Source of the DNA: Triatoma infestans
Taxonomy: Eukaryota > Arthropoda > Insecta > Hemiptera > Reduviidae
Reading direction: 5' to 3'
Assembly (NCBI GenBank): GCA_011037195.1
Contig: JAAEAF010002754.1
Location: forward strand, 62,001 to 126,000
DNA length: 64,000 bases
Both the position numbers and the translations under genes were made by a program. Position 1 is the stretch's first letter, and each line of letters starts with the position of its first letter. The notes beneath the pieces are model-generated. The model saw nothing but the letters and a program-made list of their open reading frames with translations, was not told where the DNA came from and ran no database searches. Positions 1 to 11,239 of the stretch are shown here, one piece after another.

Positions 1-86
1 CAAAACCTATCAAACTTGAAAACTTATGTATAATCAACTTTTTATTTCCAAAATTATACATAAGTTTTCAAGTTTGATATGTTTTG
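1..86. repeat. Near-perfect 34-bp inverted repeat (hairpin)
   Basis: Bases 1-34 are the reverse complement of bases 53-86 with one mismatch, around an 18-base loop. The window edge cuts the context, so it could be an end of a foldback element or a hairpin RNA precursor. No function is assigned. Confidence 0.85.
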
Positions 87-227
87 AAGATTATTTAATA
101 GTTTTTTTTATTATTTATGTAAGTAAACCAAAAAAAATTTTTATAAATTAATCCATAATTTTATCATTTTTATTACATTCTGATTTTGTTTTTTGATTTT
201 GACTTTCAAAAAAGAACCTATTGTATT

Positions 228-335
228 TATATGTTTTAGGCCTTGAAAAAGACAATATATTTGTCGAAACGTTGGCAAGAATTTAAGTTTTTTATTTTTT
301 TAAAAAGACCGAAACTCACAATCCTTTTCCTTCAT
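228..335 (+). repeat. Retroelement-like tail with hammerhead-like motif
   Basis: Bases 241-275 read TTGAAAAAGAC, an AT-rich loop, GTC, then GAAACGTTGG. This is a shortened and diverged form of the motif seen at 32751 and 43092. The following block (GACCGAAACTCACAATCC) also matches the block after the 43 kb motif (GACCGAACCTCAAAATCC), so the two are copies of one repeat tail. The parent element is not identified. Confidence 0.5.
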
Positions 336-339
336 AGTG

Positions 340-800
340 TAAAATGTTCGAAGTTGTGTTAAGAAATACATGTTTTGAGGTCCTCTTAGTACCGTGGGCA
401 TTTTTAGCGGTAAAACTGATAGTTGCTCTCCCCAGAATCCTTAAAAAATGATTTTTCCTAGAAAAATCCACTTTTCAGAGAATCGTGTAAAACTAAAACA
501 CCATAGTCATATTTAAAATTAATGAATTTAGAACGAAACGTTCGTATGAGGTGCGATAGTGGTATCTAATAGAATATTAAGTTTGAGATTCCTGCGACTT
601 TTCGTTTTTCGAGGTATTTTGTTCTGTTTCTCTGTGGCAACAAATCATTTGCTAAAAAGGTAATTCTGAGTAAGACGACCCCAACATGGCCGACTACCTA
701 CGGTAATCTGCTCAATCCCGCTCTTCCATCTCAGTCACAATGAAATCCGTGACATCGAGAGTATCGATTTTATATTCAATCTTCTTCTTACACCTACTAG
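340..800. repeat. Degenerate pieces of dispersed repeat family A
   Basis: Phrases typical of the 3' block of family A occur here in disturbed order: a TTTTGAGGTCCTC phrase, a run ending GAATATTAAGTTTGAG, a CGACTTTTCGTTTTTCGAG phrase and CATTTGCTAAAAA. The copy is too decayed to give ends or orientation. Confidence 0.4.
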
Positions 801-839
801 AACTAGTCAAGTAATTAATTCAGTTTTTCTTTAACAGTT

Positions 840-1776
840 TCCACACTACCTTGCGGTATGCCCACTAATGGTCCACACAAGCACCACTAATGGTCTATTG
901 TTTCTGGAAAAGTGGTTAACACAAAATAAATTATCTTTAAATAAAGAAAAAATAGTAACGAAAGTTTTTCACTTAAGTCAAAAACAAAACAACTCAACTG
1001 TGAAATTTTTAGGCTTATTAATTAATTCTAATCTCTCCTGGAAGGGACATGTACAGGTGTTGAGTGGTAAGCTGGCAAAAATGATCTACTTGTTCAAAAA
1101 GCTGAGGGATTTAGTATCTCTGGAGGTACTTAAAACAGAGTATTTCGGAATTTTCCAGTCAAAGCTGAGCTATGGTTTACTATTATGGCGAACAGCCACA
1201 AATGCAAAAACTGTTTTTAAAATGCAAAAAAAGGCCTTGAGCATCATATTTAATAAGAAAAAAATCAGACAGCTGTAAACCATTATTTTTAAAGAGCATG
1301 GCATACTTACGTTGCCGTCTTTATTCATTTAGTGAACATAATGGATATTAAAGATATTGAGAATAAAGATTTAAGGAGTAATAAACATTCCTACAATGTA
1401 AGGACTAAAAATAACTTACATATTGCTAAAAACAGACTGTTTAAATCTGATAAACCTCCCAGCTCAATGCCCACTAAAATGTTTAATTTAATTCCAGAAT
1501 CAGTAAGAAATTTAAAAAAGAAAAAATTTCAAAAAATTATTAAAACTTTTTTATTAAAAAACACTTTTTACAAACTAGAAGAGTATCTAACTAACAAATG
1601 GAATGTAGCCCAGTTCAACGCTGACTGATCTGACACTGTTTATTTTGCAAGTAATGTGTTAATAATATTTGCTGAAGGCGAAAGTATATTTGTTTGTATA
1701 TATTGCAGCCACATATTGACGAGCCTATTGTATGTAAAAACATGAGTCCAGGCAAATAAATATATTCTATTCTATG
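840..1776 (+). pseudogene. LINE 3' end, Jockey/CR1-like reverse transcriptase tail
   Basis: Two overlapping open stretches (868-1278 and 1332-1628) encode the end of a non-LTR retrotransposon polyprotein. The first carries the post-catalytic RT segment, with a VKFLGLLIN motif followed by LSYGLLLW. The second carries the basic C-terminal tail (SYNVRTKNNLHIA, then MFNLIPESVR). A frame change and stop near 1278 separate them. The catalytic YADD region is absent, so this is a 5'-truncated dead copy. It ends in a short TATTCTATTCTATG tail near 1776, a usual LINE terminus. Assignment to the Jockey/CR1 side of the LINE tree is from motif memory only. Confidence 0.8.
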
Positions 1777-2382
1777 TTGCTTGGAGCGTGTCGCTTTTTT
1801 CTTAGGTGTAATTGTTCAATAATTACAGTTACAATTAATCTGAAAAATGCACATAGGATGTGAGTGTAGGAAGAGTCGGGAGTATACAGCTGAGACTGGT
1901 TTTGGCATCGGCCTTTTTTTTTTTAAGTACAACTTCAGTTTTAAGTATAATTCCACCACTTATTGTTTAATCATAAGAACTACTTTACAGAATATAAGTT
2001 TCGAGTTTTTGGAGAATTCTCGAAAACTGCTATCACGATTTTCTTTAAACATGGGAATGCTCACTGCATAGTATAAAATTATCACTTTATTGAAACATTT
2101 TAACGGAAAAATTGGTTTCAGCGATGTTCTGGGGACGGGTTTGGCTTAAATTTAAACTGCCATTAAAAACCCCCTTTGCTAAGGAGTTAAAATAGAGGGC
2201 GCGGTCATGTGAAGTATAATCCACATCTTGCAACATAATCGAAGCTCTAAACTTTAGTTACATGTTTTCTAGAAAATTTGACTATTAGTATTGCAATAAT
2301 AATAGTTAGAGAAGTAACAATAGTTAGAGAATAAAGTGCTTTAGGCAGTATTGTAATGGGAAATTAGTATTGTTTTTTCAGG
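1777..2382. other. No recognisable feature
   Basis: AT-rich DNA. A 74-codon open stretch at 1847-2071 is low in complexity and has no recognisable domain. I see nothing else here. Confidence 0.5.
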
Positions 2383-3262
2383 AAGTATTGTAATGGTATC
2401 AAATTTTCGATATCGAGTTTTCACCTGAAATACATGTATTGAAGTCCCTGAGTTCAAAAAAACTTGTTTTTAGAAAATGGTCTGACTGTAATTGAACAGC
2501 AAAGCTCAAAAACGAAAAATCTTTAAAAGTTCAAACTTAATATTTTGTTTAAGCATCACCATGGGGTTCGACATTAAGATCTGGAAGTACCATCTTATTG
2601 AATTTTTTTTTTTCCACTTTTTTACGATTTTCTCAAAAGTGGCTTCAATGATTTTTTTTTTTAACATGGTATATTAGCTACGCATTCAAAGAGCTACAAC
2701 TTTTATTTGAAACATTTCTCCGGGAAAATTCATTTAATGGCCTTAAGTTTCCTCTAAAGGCTATTTCAGTTTATTATACAATTCTGTCATCAAAAAAATA
2801 TTAATTGAATTAAATATGTTGATGAAATTCCGAAGTTGGAAGAAATTGCATTTTTAATGAAAATTATTTTTCGGTTTTGTGCTCTTTTCTTTAAAAAGGC
2901 TTCCGAATTTATTTAACTATTAATATGATAACACATATACAGAGCTACAACCTTTATTTGAAACTTTCTCCGAGTAAACTCATTTGAGAGGGTTTTTCTC
3001 AGTTGATTATACAATTATTCTACCCCCGGTACAAAATTAATTAAAAATAAGTAGATCGCTTAAATTCAGAGTTTCAAGAAAATTAGTAAACCGGAAGTGC
3101 GTTTTTACTGCACAGTTTTTTTCGGTTTTCGCGATTTTCTCCATAAAAAACCTCCAATGAATTTCATTAAATTTTTCATTAATACTGACTATAAAATTTG
3201 TCAATTAAAATTTCGTATTTGCAATAAGAGAAAGTTGTGAGTGCGCTTTAAAAGCCATATTT
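2383..3262 (-). repeat. Dispersed repeat family A, reversed copy
   Basis: Read on the minus strand this follows the family A order: a start near 3240 with ACAACTTTCTCTTATTGC, sub-repeats containing TTTCAAATAAAGGTTGTAGCTC, and an end at about 2383 with the CGATATCGAAAATTTGA phrase. The terminal AACTTTCTCTTA motif is kept at the right end (about 3224-3236) but is decayed at the left. Confidence 0.7.
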
Positions 3263-3489
3263 CTTTATTTTACTTCAACCAATTAAAACCTTTGGTAAAG
3301 GATTTGTTGAAAAGCAATGTTAGAGGCTATCTTATTTAGTGGATCTTATTTGCTGGTGATAAACTCCACCCTATTTTAGTTATGACACTCGCTAAAACAA
3401 AAGTGGGTTTCGACTAAAATATATAACATTTTTTACAATCTGCTAAATGCAAATAGATGAAAAGAAAATAATGAGATAAAATAAAAATA

Positions 3490-3672
3490 TCAGAGACATT
3501 TTCCGTGGTAGCCTGAATTTGCTCTCTGCAAGTCTGTGTTATCAAACTGACTGGTAAACGCATCCTGAAGATGGGCGAACGCCCAAAGCCGGTCGATGAC
3601 CACAAAATGAAGCAGGCTGCCACGGAAAATGTCTCTGATGCTTTCCAGCTCTGCGGAACCAACCACCACAAC
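3490..3672 (+). mobile_element. Palindromic short retroposon, deleted copy with 12-bp TSD
   Basis: The insertion runs from TCAGAGACATTTTCC to CCAACCACCACAAC and is flanked by the direct repeat AAAATAAAAATA at 3478-3489 and 3673-3684. It is the short form of the 33031 element. The left arm is cut to 26 bases, which still pair with the mirror sequence at the end of the right arm. The right arm keeps the motif CATCCTGAAGATGGGCG followed by AACGCCC, but the GAAA box is mutated to CAAA. There is no coding capacity. I infer a non-autonomous element copied by another retroelement. Confidence 0.8.
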
Positions 3673-3714
3673 AAAATAAAAATACTTGCCTTTCTTACCC
3701 TATATTTTTTATAG

Positions 3715-3862
3715 GAATTATCAAAAATGTTATTTCACATTTCTCCTCGAGAAGATCATGCCTCTTATAACTGTGACCTTTTCAAAACTCTCGGATTTGA
3801 CGTAATATTATGTAAACCGGAAGTTAAATATTGCTCATTGCCTACAATAAATGATTTTGTTG
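3715..3862 (+). CDS. Penultimate exon of a partial upstream gene (possible RCBTB-like relative)
   Basis: An open stretch follows the acceptor TTTTTTATAG and ends at the donor G|GTAAGT. It reads in phase 0 from 3715 and encodes about 49 residues, ending KYCSLPTINDFV, with the first base of a Glu codon left at the splice. With the next exon it reads NDFV-ELYGLAS, which resembles in position and phase the exon 9/10 junction of the RCBTB-like gene at 42-61 kb (FDHLL-ELYDMT). The N-terminal half of the exon does not obviously match that gene. The upstream exons were not found and may lie outside the window, beyond the repeats. Confidence 0.55.
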
Positions 3863-3958
3863 GTAAGTTTTTTTTAATAAACAACAGCTGTGTTAACAAA
3901 TAACTTATTCTATTACATTACATTTTGGAAGACTTTACTTAACGATTTTTTTTTATAG

Positions 3959-4131
3959 AGCTGTATGGATTGGCTTCACGTTTATCACAAATTTTGCCCC
4001 ACGACCTATTTCAAGAAGCGTTGGAAGATTCGAAAAGAATTGTTGAAGATAATAAAATCTTGAAGCAAACTGAAGATGGTTTGCTGTATAAATACACAAT
4101 AATATTTATTGTAGCAAAGAAACCTTGTTGA
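3959..4131 (+). CDS. Last exon of the partial upstream gene
   Basis: The acceptor TTTTATAG at 3951-3958 is followed by AG, which completes a Glu codon, then LYGLASRLSQILPHD and an acidic helical stretch ending at TGA (4129-4131). An AATAAA signal lies 25 bases downstream. The ELY start and phase-1 intron equal those of exon 10 of the downstream RCBTB-like gene, which suggests a tandem paralogue whose C-terminus is short. The alternative is an unrelated gene or a decaying pseudogene; the last dozen residues are low in complexity. Confidence 0.55.
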
Positions 4132-4155
4132 AGTACTTGAATATAATCGAAAATT

Positions 4156-4161
4156 AATAAA
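4156..4161 (+). promoter_or_regulatory. PolyA signal AATAAA
   Basis: A canonical AATAAA 25 bases after the stop codon of the upstream two-exon gene. It fits 3'-end formation of that transcript. Confidence 0.5.
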
Positions 4162-4242
4162 TGAACTTTTACTTCTAAAATCAAGTATAATTGAAATATG
4201 TTTCCAAAATTTAGCAAAAATATTCTGATCCTCTCCCCTTCC

Positions 4243-4265
4243 CACACACACACACACACCACACA

Positions 4266-4343
<78 letters not shown>

Positions 4344-4345
4344 AC
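4243..4345. repeat. (CA)n microsatellite
   Basis: About 100 bases of CA repeats with two CC interruptions near 4259 and 4273. The open frames through it encode only Val-Cys or His-Thr runs and are not genes. Confidence 0.97.
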
Positions 4346-4654
4346 ACTCAGCCAAGATTTATGCAATGGACCACACTATATACAGCAGTCAGACAAGTCA
4401 AGGATAAAAAGAGCCTACCTTTTCCAAAACCAATTCCAAACTAAATTCATCAAAATCGAAGTTTTAGTGTCTTTGCGGAATCCTGATATAATTAGATCAT
4501 TAATACTAGTATTTAGTGTGAAATGTATATGCCAACTCTATAGAGACATGAAGTCAGATTTAACTTCGAGTTGCTCTGCGATAACCTAGCAAGGATGAAA
4601 ATTTCTTGCAATGTACAAGCACTGCTAGCCTGATCACGCTAGATAAAAAAAATT

Positions 4655-4862
4655 CTAGTTTTTTTTTTTAATAATTTAAGGTGCGTCAACCTCTATGGTC
4701 ATTAGCACCCTGAGCCTTCAGTGCACTGCCGCCCTCCGCACAGTGTTCTGTCCATCACCGGGCAGTGAGTTGTAGAGGCCCCTAGCAAGAAAAATCTAAG
4801 GGCAGCTCAGCTGGATGCGAATCCGGGTCCTCTGCACAGGAGTCTAGTACGCTAACCGATAA
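4655..4862 (-). mobile_element. tRNA-derived SINE, family 2, minus strand
   Basis: On the minus strand the right end gives an A-box-like GGTTAGCGTACTAG and a B-box-like GGATTCGCATCC, followed by a body holding AAATTTTTC-rich and CCTAGG-type segments. The body (AAATCTAAGGGCAGC, CAGTGTTCT, GTAGAGGC) is shared with the SINE at 55505-55712, so both belong to one family. A T-run at the left end would be its A-rich tail. Confidence 0.65.
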
Positions 4863-5455
4863 CAATTAAGCTAGATGGTTTGATTTTTAAGTTGTGAGAT
4901 TGTTAGATAAGGAGATAGTTAGTGTGAGTTTTACAGAATATACACCAGTACACTGCTTGATAAAAACTATATTTTAAAGTAATACCTACTGCTTATACTA
5001 TCGAGTGGATAACCATTGCAGCTAGATTGTTAGATAGGTAGATAGTTAGTGTGATGTGTTACAGGATATGCACCAGTACAGTAATTAGTAAAACCTGTAT
5101 TTTAAAGTAATACCTACAGGTTACACTATCGCGTGGATAACCTTAGCAGCTAGGTTGTTTGATTGTTAGATAGGTAGATAATTAGTGTGATGTGTTGCAC
5201 GATATACACCAGTACACTGCTTGATGAAAACTGTATTTTAAAATAATACCTACTGGTAACACTACCGACAGGATAAGCATTACCGCTAGGTTATTAGATT
5301 GTAAGATAGGTAGATAGTATGATGTGATACAGAATATGTACTAGTACATTGCTTGATAGAAATTGTATTTAAAGTAACACCTACTGGTTCCACTATCGTT
5401 TGGATAACCATTACGGCTAGGTTGCTTGATTTTTAGATAATTAGTGGGATGTAAT
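4862..5455. repeat. Satellite-like tandem array, ~123-136 bp period
   Basis: The phrase GATAGTTAGTGTGATGTG (with variants) starts at about 4914, 5041, 5177, 5313 and 5436, giving spacings of 127, 136, 136 and 123. Each unit also repeats CACCAGTACACTGCTTGAT, AAAGTAATACCTAC and GGATAACCATT. There are about four diverged units and no coding capacity. Confidence 0.88.
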
Positions 5456-5973
5456 AATAATAGTACTTTTATTCTCAAAATATTTACAAAGTAAACAAGC
5501 ACTGAACAGCATGGAAAAATCAGTCTGCTGGAGTTTGATGTAAAAACAAAAAGTGTTAATTGTACAGAAGAGTAACATAGAAAAATTAATAATGAGTGGT
5601 GTAATGAAATCGGTGAATATATGATAATAGATAATAATATCCACTGCTATAAGATTCCTCTGTCTATATTCCACATGTCTATATATATATAATTATTTAT
5701 TTATAAAATTAAAGCAAATATTTTCAAATAACGCTAAAAATTAAATTGCTCAATTAGATATTGATCATACTTTCACGAAGTGCGAGCATATTCAATAACT
5801 CTGCGGATAGTCAATCAATTTGGCTGTTGTCAAAACAGGTCTACCGAGATACAAAACTCTAAACCGAGAGACAAAACAGTGCACCCCGCCATGAAATGAA
5901 CAGTATCTTCTTTAACCCGAGCATTACGCCATTGAACAAAGCACATTTTCCTTCTCCATGAAAGGAATAAAAT
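5456..5973. other. No recognisable feature
   Basis: AT-rich sequence. I see no gene, no terminal repeats and no recognisable repeat family here. Confidence 0.4.
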
Positions 5974-6850
5974 TCAAATACTCACCTCTAATTGTAAACA
6001 GCCATCGTAATTCTCGCAGAGAAAAAATCTTACACCAACTAAAGCTGATACAGAGTCCTCGTAAATTCTTTTTAAAACAATAATAAATTTGGTTGAAACA
6101 CCCAGATTATATAATTTAATCATTAGCGCACCACGGTCTGCACAATCGAAGGCAGATTTCATTCAAATCAGTGAAAAAGCAAAATACTTTCTGCTTCCTT
6201 CTGAGGAATCTCAATTTAATCAAATTAACCAAAACAAACAGATTATCGACTGTGGAATATACACGGCGAAACCAGTCTGAGATTCACAGAGATGGTCATT
6301 AGCAGTAACAAAATTATCCAGACGTTGAAGGAGAAGATCAGAGAAAATTTTGGCGATAGAATCTATGCCAGAGATACCTCTATAATTAGAGGGATCATTG
6401 ATATTTCCGTACTTGAAGAGTGGAAAAATTATTGATTTACTAAATGAAGAAGGAATTATGCCAGTATCATAAATGTAGGTAAAAAGCGATAACAATTTAT
6501 CTTGAAATATGCCTGGAGCAAATTTAAAAAACTCGTAACTTATGCGGTCCTGACTTACGGCTCTATTATTTTCAATTTATTGATAACCGACGCTAATTCT
6601 ACAGACGTAAATGAATCATCCAATAAAGCGCAATAAATGGAAGGTTCTACAAATAAGATAGAGCCAGGATTTACTTGAGAGTTTAATAAATTATTAAATT
6701 GAGATACCCAAGTGGTGATTGGAATTCCGCTACCGCACACAAAACACTTTTTTCTGAAATGATTTACTAATTGCCAAAATGACTTTGCATCCTTAGTCAT
6801 ATTAAGTGCTTTGCGGGCGAATCAAAAAACTCTTTCTTCCTATTTACGCG
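5974..6850 (-). pseudogene. LINE reverse transcriptase fragment (inverted half)
   Basis: On the minus strand three open pieces follow one another in the order of a LINE RT: KSFWQLVNHF upstream (6800-6555), then NYRGISGIDSIAKIF and SQTGF (6495-6245), then KSAFDCADRGALMIKL (6162-5974), which matches the Asp-containing RT motif A region. Frameshifts and stops separate them. The YxDD box is not present. The RT tail lies next to it in the opposite orientation (6850-7195), as expected from twin priming during insertion. Confidence 0.78.
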
Positions 6851-7195
6851 CGTCACCCCAGGATTTTTTAAGATATAATAACCCATTTATTTGATCCTAA
6901 AAGAGTTGTTTTACTTGTGCGGTGGGCAAAAATGATAATATTATGCACTTTATTTTGGAATGCCCTTATTATAAATGTCTAAGTAAGAAGGAGGTTGTTA
7001 AATAGCTATTTACCTTCAAACAGTTCTTATGTTTTGCTAACTTACTAGATATAGAAAATAAAGAAAAGTTAAAGCACTATTATTTAACTCTGAGGCTTTG
7101 GAGGAAAGATATAATAGGCTTGTAAAGGTATTATTTAATACCTACGAGGAGATCCCTCAAACTCCTTCCCTGAAATAATTTGTATAAATGAATAA
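6851..7195 (+). pseudogene. LINE 3' tail with Cys-His motif (sense half)
   Basis: The plus strand encodes C-x-VGKNDNIMHFILECPYY, the C-terminal zinc-knuckle-like motif typical of LINE polyproteins. A few more broken codons follow, then a 3' end with AATAAAG near 7190. It abuts the minus-strand RT fragment head to head, so both halves may come from one insertion. Confidence 0.65.
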
Positions 7196-7199
7196 AGTC

Positions 7200-7940
7200 T
7201 ATTTAAATCATGGCTTAATCAAGTATTTAATATTATTTTATTACTTTGAAGATTAAGCTGTAATATTTGTAATGTTTCTTCTTGTAACGTTTGTATTTTT
7301 TGTTCAGCTTTCAGCAGAGGACAATCTCTTGCTATAGAAATGTATAGTTTCTTTAGGCAATAAATAAATAAGTATTGACTGAAATTTCTCAAGAAATGTT
7401 TCAAGCAATTGGACCAGCCATTTCAAGAGATTTTGAAGCTGCTTTCAAAAATATATCAAATACAATATTCAATCAAATACCAACAAATGAAATTAGCTCG
7501 TAAATTTTATTGACAAGATTTAGATAAAAGTTCTTGAACTGTATGTTGGTATTACATATAAAATGCTTATAAAAATAATGATTATATAGGATGGATTGCT
7601 ATTTGAATCTATCCTTCAATAGTCTTAAAATTCTCATTTTAACATTGTATCTAAGTTATTACATACGATAATATTAAGAATCCCAGCCCTCTATAGCTTC
7701 TAGCTGAAAAACAAATGTAAAAAATCTGAACCCTCTCATGAAAAAGAAAGGAGGGAAAAATATCATATCAAGCATTATTCCAAAAAAATATCTTGGCAAA
7801 TAATAAGCCAAGAATTATCTTAATAGCTTGCGAAAGAAATATAATGTAGAAAAAAGATAAATAAATATTTGAATTTTATTAATATAATTATATATTCATT
7901 TATTTCTAGTTTAAAAAATGAAGTGTACGCTTTTTTTTTT
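7200..7940. other. No recognisable feature
   Basis: AT-rich, with no convincing coding stretch or repeat boundary. Confidence 0.4.
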
Positions 7941-7944
7941 TTAA

Positions 7945-8110
7945 TTATAATGTATGTCTGAGTAATTTTTTTTCAGTTTTTGTGATTTTCTCCATAAAAA
8001 CACCGACGAATTTTAATAAATTTGGTATTCTAACTAATAAAGTTTGTCGATTACAATTTTGAAAACTTGAGTGAGTGTTCCACACCAGATTTTTTTTTCT
8101 AATTAGTAAA
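7945..8110 (-). repeat. Family A fragment (5' end), reversed
   Basis: Read on the minus strand it begins AAATCTGGTGTGGAACACTC and continues with the ATTGTAATCGACAAACTTTAT and GAATTCGTCGGTG-like phrases of family A. Only about 165 bases remain. Confidence 0.65.
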
Positions 8111-9585
8111 GTAATTAAAATTGTATATTTGTAGTTATAAAAATGGCCACCAGATAGCAACACCTACTGAGAAATCAATTTTCTTTATGGTTATATAGTT
8201 CGTCACTAGGTATCGCTACTTCCAAAGATTTTTTTTGGCAGTCCATTACGCTAACCACTTCCTGTCCTTTCACAAAGAAGTATTTCTAAAGTTTTTACAA
8301 CACAGGATGGCGCTGTGATCGGGTGGCAAATTTTGGAACTACAATTCTATATATCTAGAAGCTTATGCTTTCTAGCGGCAATTATTTGAACTACTACAAA
8401 TCCTAGATTAAGTAAGTGCTGTTACCTAGCGGTGAATTCAGAAACGTTAATTTTATTCCTTTTTAACAATTTTTTTTTTTATTTCAACTAAAATATAAAA
8501 TTTGATTTTTATTTGTTTGTTTTATAAGAATACAGTACTAATTTTTAGTATAAACTTCATCTACAACAATTACATTCTTAAAGCAGTTAGAAAAAAGAAA
8601 AATTTTACATTTGTTCCTCATCTGTATCTTTTTTTGTCTTTAATTAATTATTCAATTATTTGTTAAAGGGGGCTAATTGTGACAGTAAAATTAATTGTTA
8701 TTTTCTCTCTTATTAAGTTATATGTATTCATTATATTTAATACCGATTTAAAATATTCTTCCAAATAATTGTGAAGGGTGTTCTATCCCGAGACTTAAAT
8801 TGTCCTGCAAATTGCCGTCACAAGCATTGCTGCTGCATTGATAGAGAGCTTGGTATCACACAATGCAATCTTATTTAGGTAAATAGTATAATCCTCACCT
8901 CCTTTATTTATCTAACCGCTTATTTGCAAATGAATTATACGATAAAGGAATGAAGGGTGATTGTTTTATACCAGATTTCTTTTTCCTAAATCGCGACAGT
9001 AGACTAAATAAATTTAGGGATGTCAAATCTAGACTATGAGGGAAAATGCAGACTTTGTCAAAGAGCATCATTTTGATTAGGAACATAATTTTTTTCTTGT
9101 ACAACTTTTATTTGAATGTTGTTTTTCGCATTATTTGTTTGTCTCTTAAGTTTTATTTTCGAGACTTCATCTGTCATCAGTTATTTTAGTGGTACTTTAG
9201 AGAAAAGCATATTGCTAATCAGTTATTTTAGTGATACTTTAGAGAAAAGCATATTGCTATTGTTCCTTCAGAAAAATGTGGCAAATAAAAGTGTTAAGAA
9301 TTTATATGTATAGATAGTATTCAACGTTTAAAGAAAATAGTTTCAGCCAATTTCGAGAACACGAAAATGTGAAGAAAAAAAACATTCAGTAAATTCGCAC
9401 TGTCGGATGGATTTTGCCGTCTATGCAATCCAAAAGTAAATTCGGGCAAATTGAATTAATTAACTGGTTTTGTTCTTAATTTATTTGCAAAGTTAAGCCT
9501 TTGCACTTCTATGGCTTGTTGCAGCGCTCGCTCTAGCGGTTACGTCGCCCCAGACAAAAAGACAAATCGCCGCCCCTTCATATAT
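8111..9585. other. Mostly featureless; 42-bp tandem duplication at 9181-9262
   Basis: No gene is recognised. At 9181 a 42-base unit (TTATTTTAGTGGTACTTTAG and following) is present twice in tandem with one main difference. A 65-codon open frame that spans it is judged fortuitous. Confidence 0.5.
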
Positions 9586-9620
9586 ATACACTACCGATCA
9601 GAAGTTTGGGATCAGTAAAA
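9586..9620. repeat. Tc1-like terminal repeat remnant
   Basis: CACTACCGATCAGAAGTTTG followed by GGATCA resembles the common Tc1-like terminus (CACTACCGGTCAAAAGTTT). No partner terminus or transposase was found nearby, so this is at most a relic. Confidence 0.4.
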
Positions 9621-9779
9621 AAATTTAGTTATTTACTAAAATTCTTTAAAGAAAAATATAGTTACATTGTAAAAAGAATTTTCCAGTAACGTGATTTATG
9701 CATAATACCTCCCCCATTTAAATGGCACCTTTTAAAATAAATATTTTATTAACATTATATACCTCGAAGGATACCTTTA

Positions 9780-10275
9780 TAGGCCCGGAGCCCTTCTGCG
9801 GTTGCCCAGGAGCCTCAATCACGCTTCTATCAAGGAATGGATAGAAGACCAGCATCTGCGATGGTGGGAAAGAACCCCAGGGCAGAGGCAGGCTAAATTC
9901 TTTGTTAAGACATTTACCTACATTCACCAGGGATCTACTGAGCCATAGCCGAAGAGATATAAGGATAATAGTGGGTCTGCTATTGTCGCATTGCAGGCGG
10001 CTATATAGGCACATACACCATTTACTACTAGCAGACAATGCGTTATGCCGTTTCTGCAAGGCCGAGGAGGAAACCCCGGCACACGTCCTTTGTGTGTGTG
10101 CCGGCCTGGCGAGGACAAGGTTTCTTCAACTGGGGACTAGCAATCCCAAAGCCACGAGCTTCATGACGGAGCCACTTTCAGCTTTGCTAGGCCTGTTTAG
10201 GAGGGCGAAGCTGAGGGATGTCATACCCAGGGGATACACGATCGACCTCTCAGTGAAGGTCGCAGTGGAATGAGG
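9780..10275 (+). pseudogene. LINE C-terminus (post-RNase H, LOA/R1/I type)
   Basis: A frame-broken segment encodes EWIEDQHLRWW, then a C-terminal domain with the Cys-x2-Cys...His...Cys knuckle CRFCKAEEETPAHVLCVC. The continuous part is 9902-10273. The same motif closes the LOA/R1-like LINE at 24 kb (CRLCQEEEKTASHLLFDC) and the fragment at 49 kb. It is 5'-truncated and has at least one stop before 9902. Confidence 0.78.
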
Positions 10276-11235
10276 CGTGGCCCTTCCCCATCCAATCTAA
10301 CATAATTTGTCACTTTGCCCTTTGAGAAACAATCTAATTCACTGAGATTTGTTAGTAATTCACAGAGAATAATTTCTTTCAAGTTATTGATTCTGTTTAT
10401 AGATTAGGACTTTGTATTGTTTGTCAACAAATCGTTATTTACTTACTTTTTATTCTATTTTATTTAATTGGGATAGTTGATGTATCAGTTTGAACTGTCT
10501 AAAAGTTTATCTCTAGTACTAAATGCATTTTTACCATTATTTGCAATAAAATTAAGCCTAAATTTAAATAGAATATTTGCCCACAAAATAACTTAATTGA
10601 TATCTAATAATTTTTAAGTTTTTATATAAAATCAGCAAGTAAAAATAAAGCATTTCACTGAAGGTTAGTGTTGCAAGTCCTCTTTTTTCTGAATACTGTC
10701 AAATCATTTGTGTGTTTCACCTCATGAGATACAAAAAACTTCGAAATTGGGCCACTAGGGCATGACTACATAGCCAACGCTTTAAATCTATTCTTAAAAC
10801 ATTGCACCAAATGTTTGTTCCTTTGTTTATGTACGTTTATGTTTTAATCGTTATCGTTTGTGCCGTTCTCACTTGCTGCAATAAAATAAAAACTTGGTTT
10901 AAAAAAAAAAACTTACAGGACTCTTATTGCAAATGTTACAGGACTAACTCATAGATTTCCTACAAGCTTGAAATTATAATTGTTTTGTAACATTTAATAT
11001 TAAATAGGCCTACAATATAAACAATGTCGATTAGACTAAAGTATGTAAAGTAAAACATGTAATAAATTACCCTTATTATATTTTTTAGATATATAGAAGG
11101 AGTGCCTATTAAGTTAATCAATTACTACGTGAAAGAACATTTGTGGCTACCGTGCTTGTTTATACTTAGGTTATAGGTATCTTAGATAAAGTGCATAGTG
11201 TACAGTTAATAGTGATGAACGAGACTAGACTTTGG
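10276..11235. other. No recognisable feature
   Basis: AT-rich. Nothing supportable seen. Confidence 0.4.
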
Positions 11236-11239
11236 TAAA

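Noticed and set aside
4006..4407. Open frames over the CA repeat on both strands
   Set aside because: They encode only Cys-Val or His-Thr dipeptide runs and overlap the end of a spliced gene.
9116..9313. 65-codon hydrophobic open frame
   Set aside because: It is generated by AT-rich DNA and a 42-bp tandem duplication; no homology or context supports a gene.
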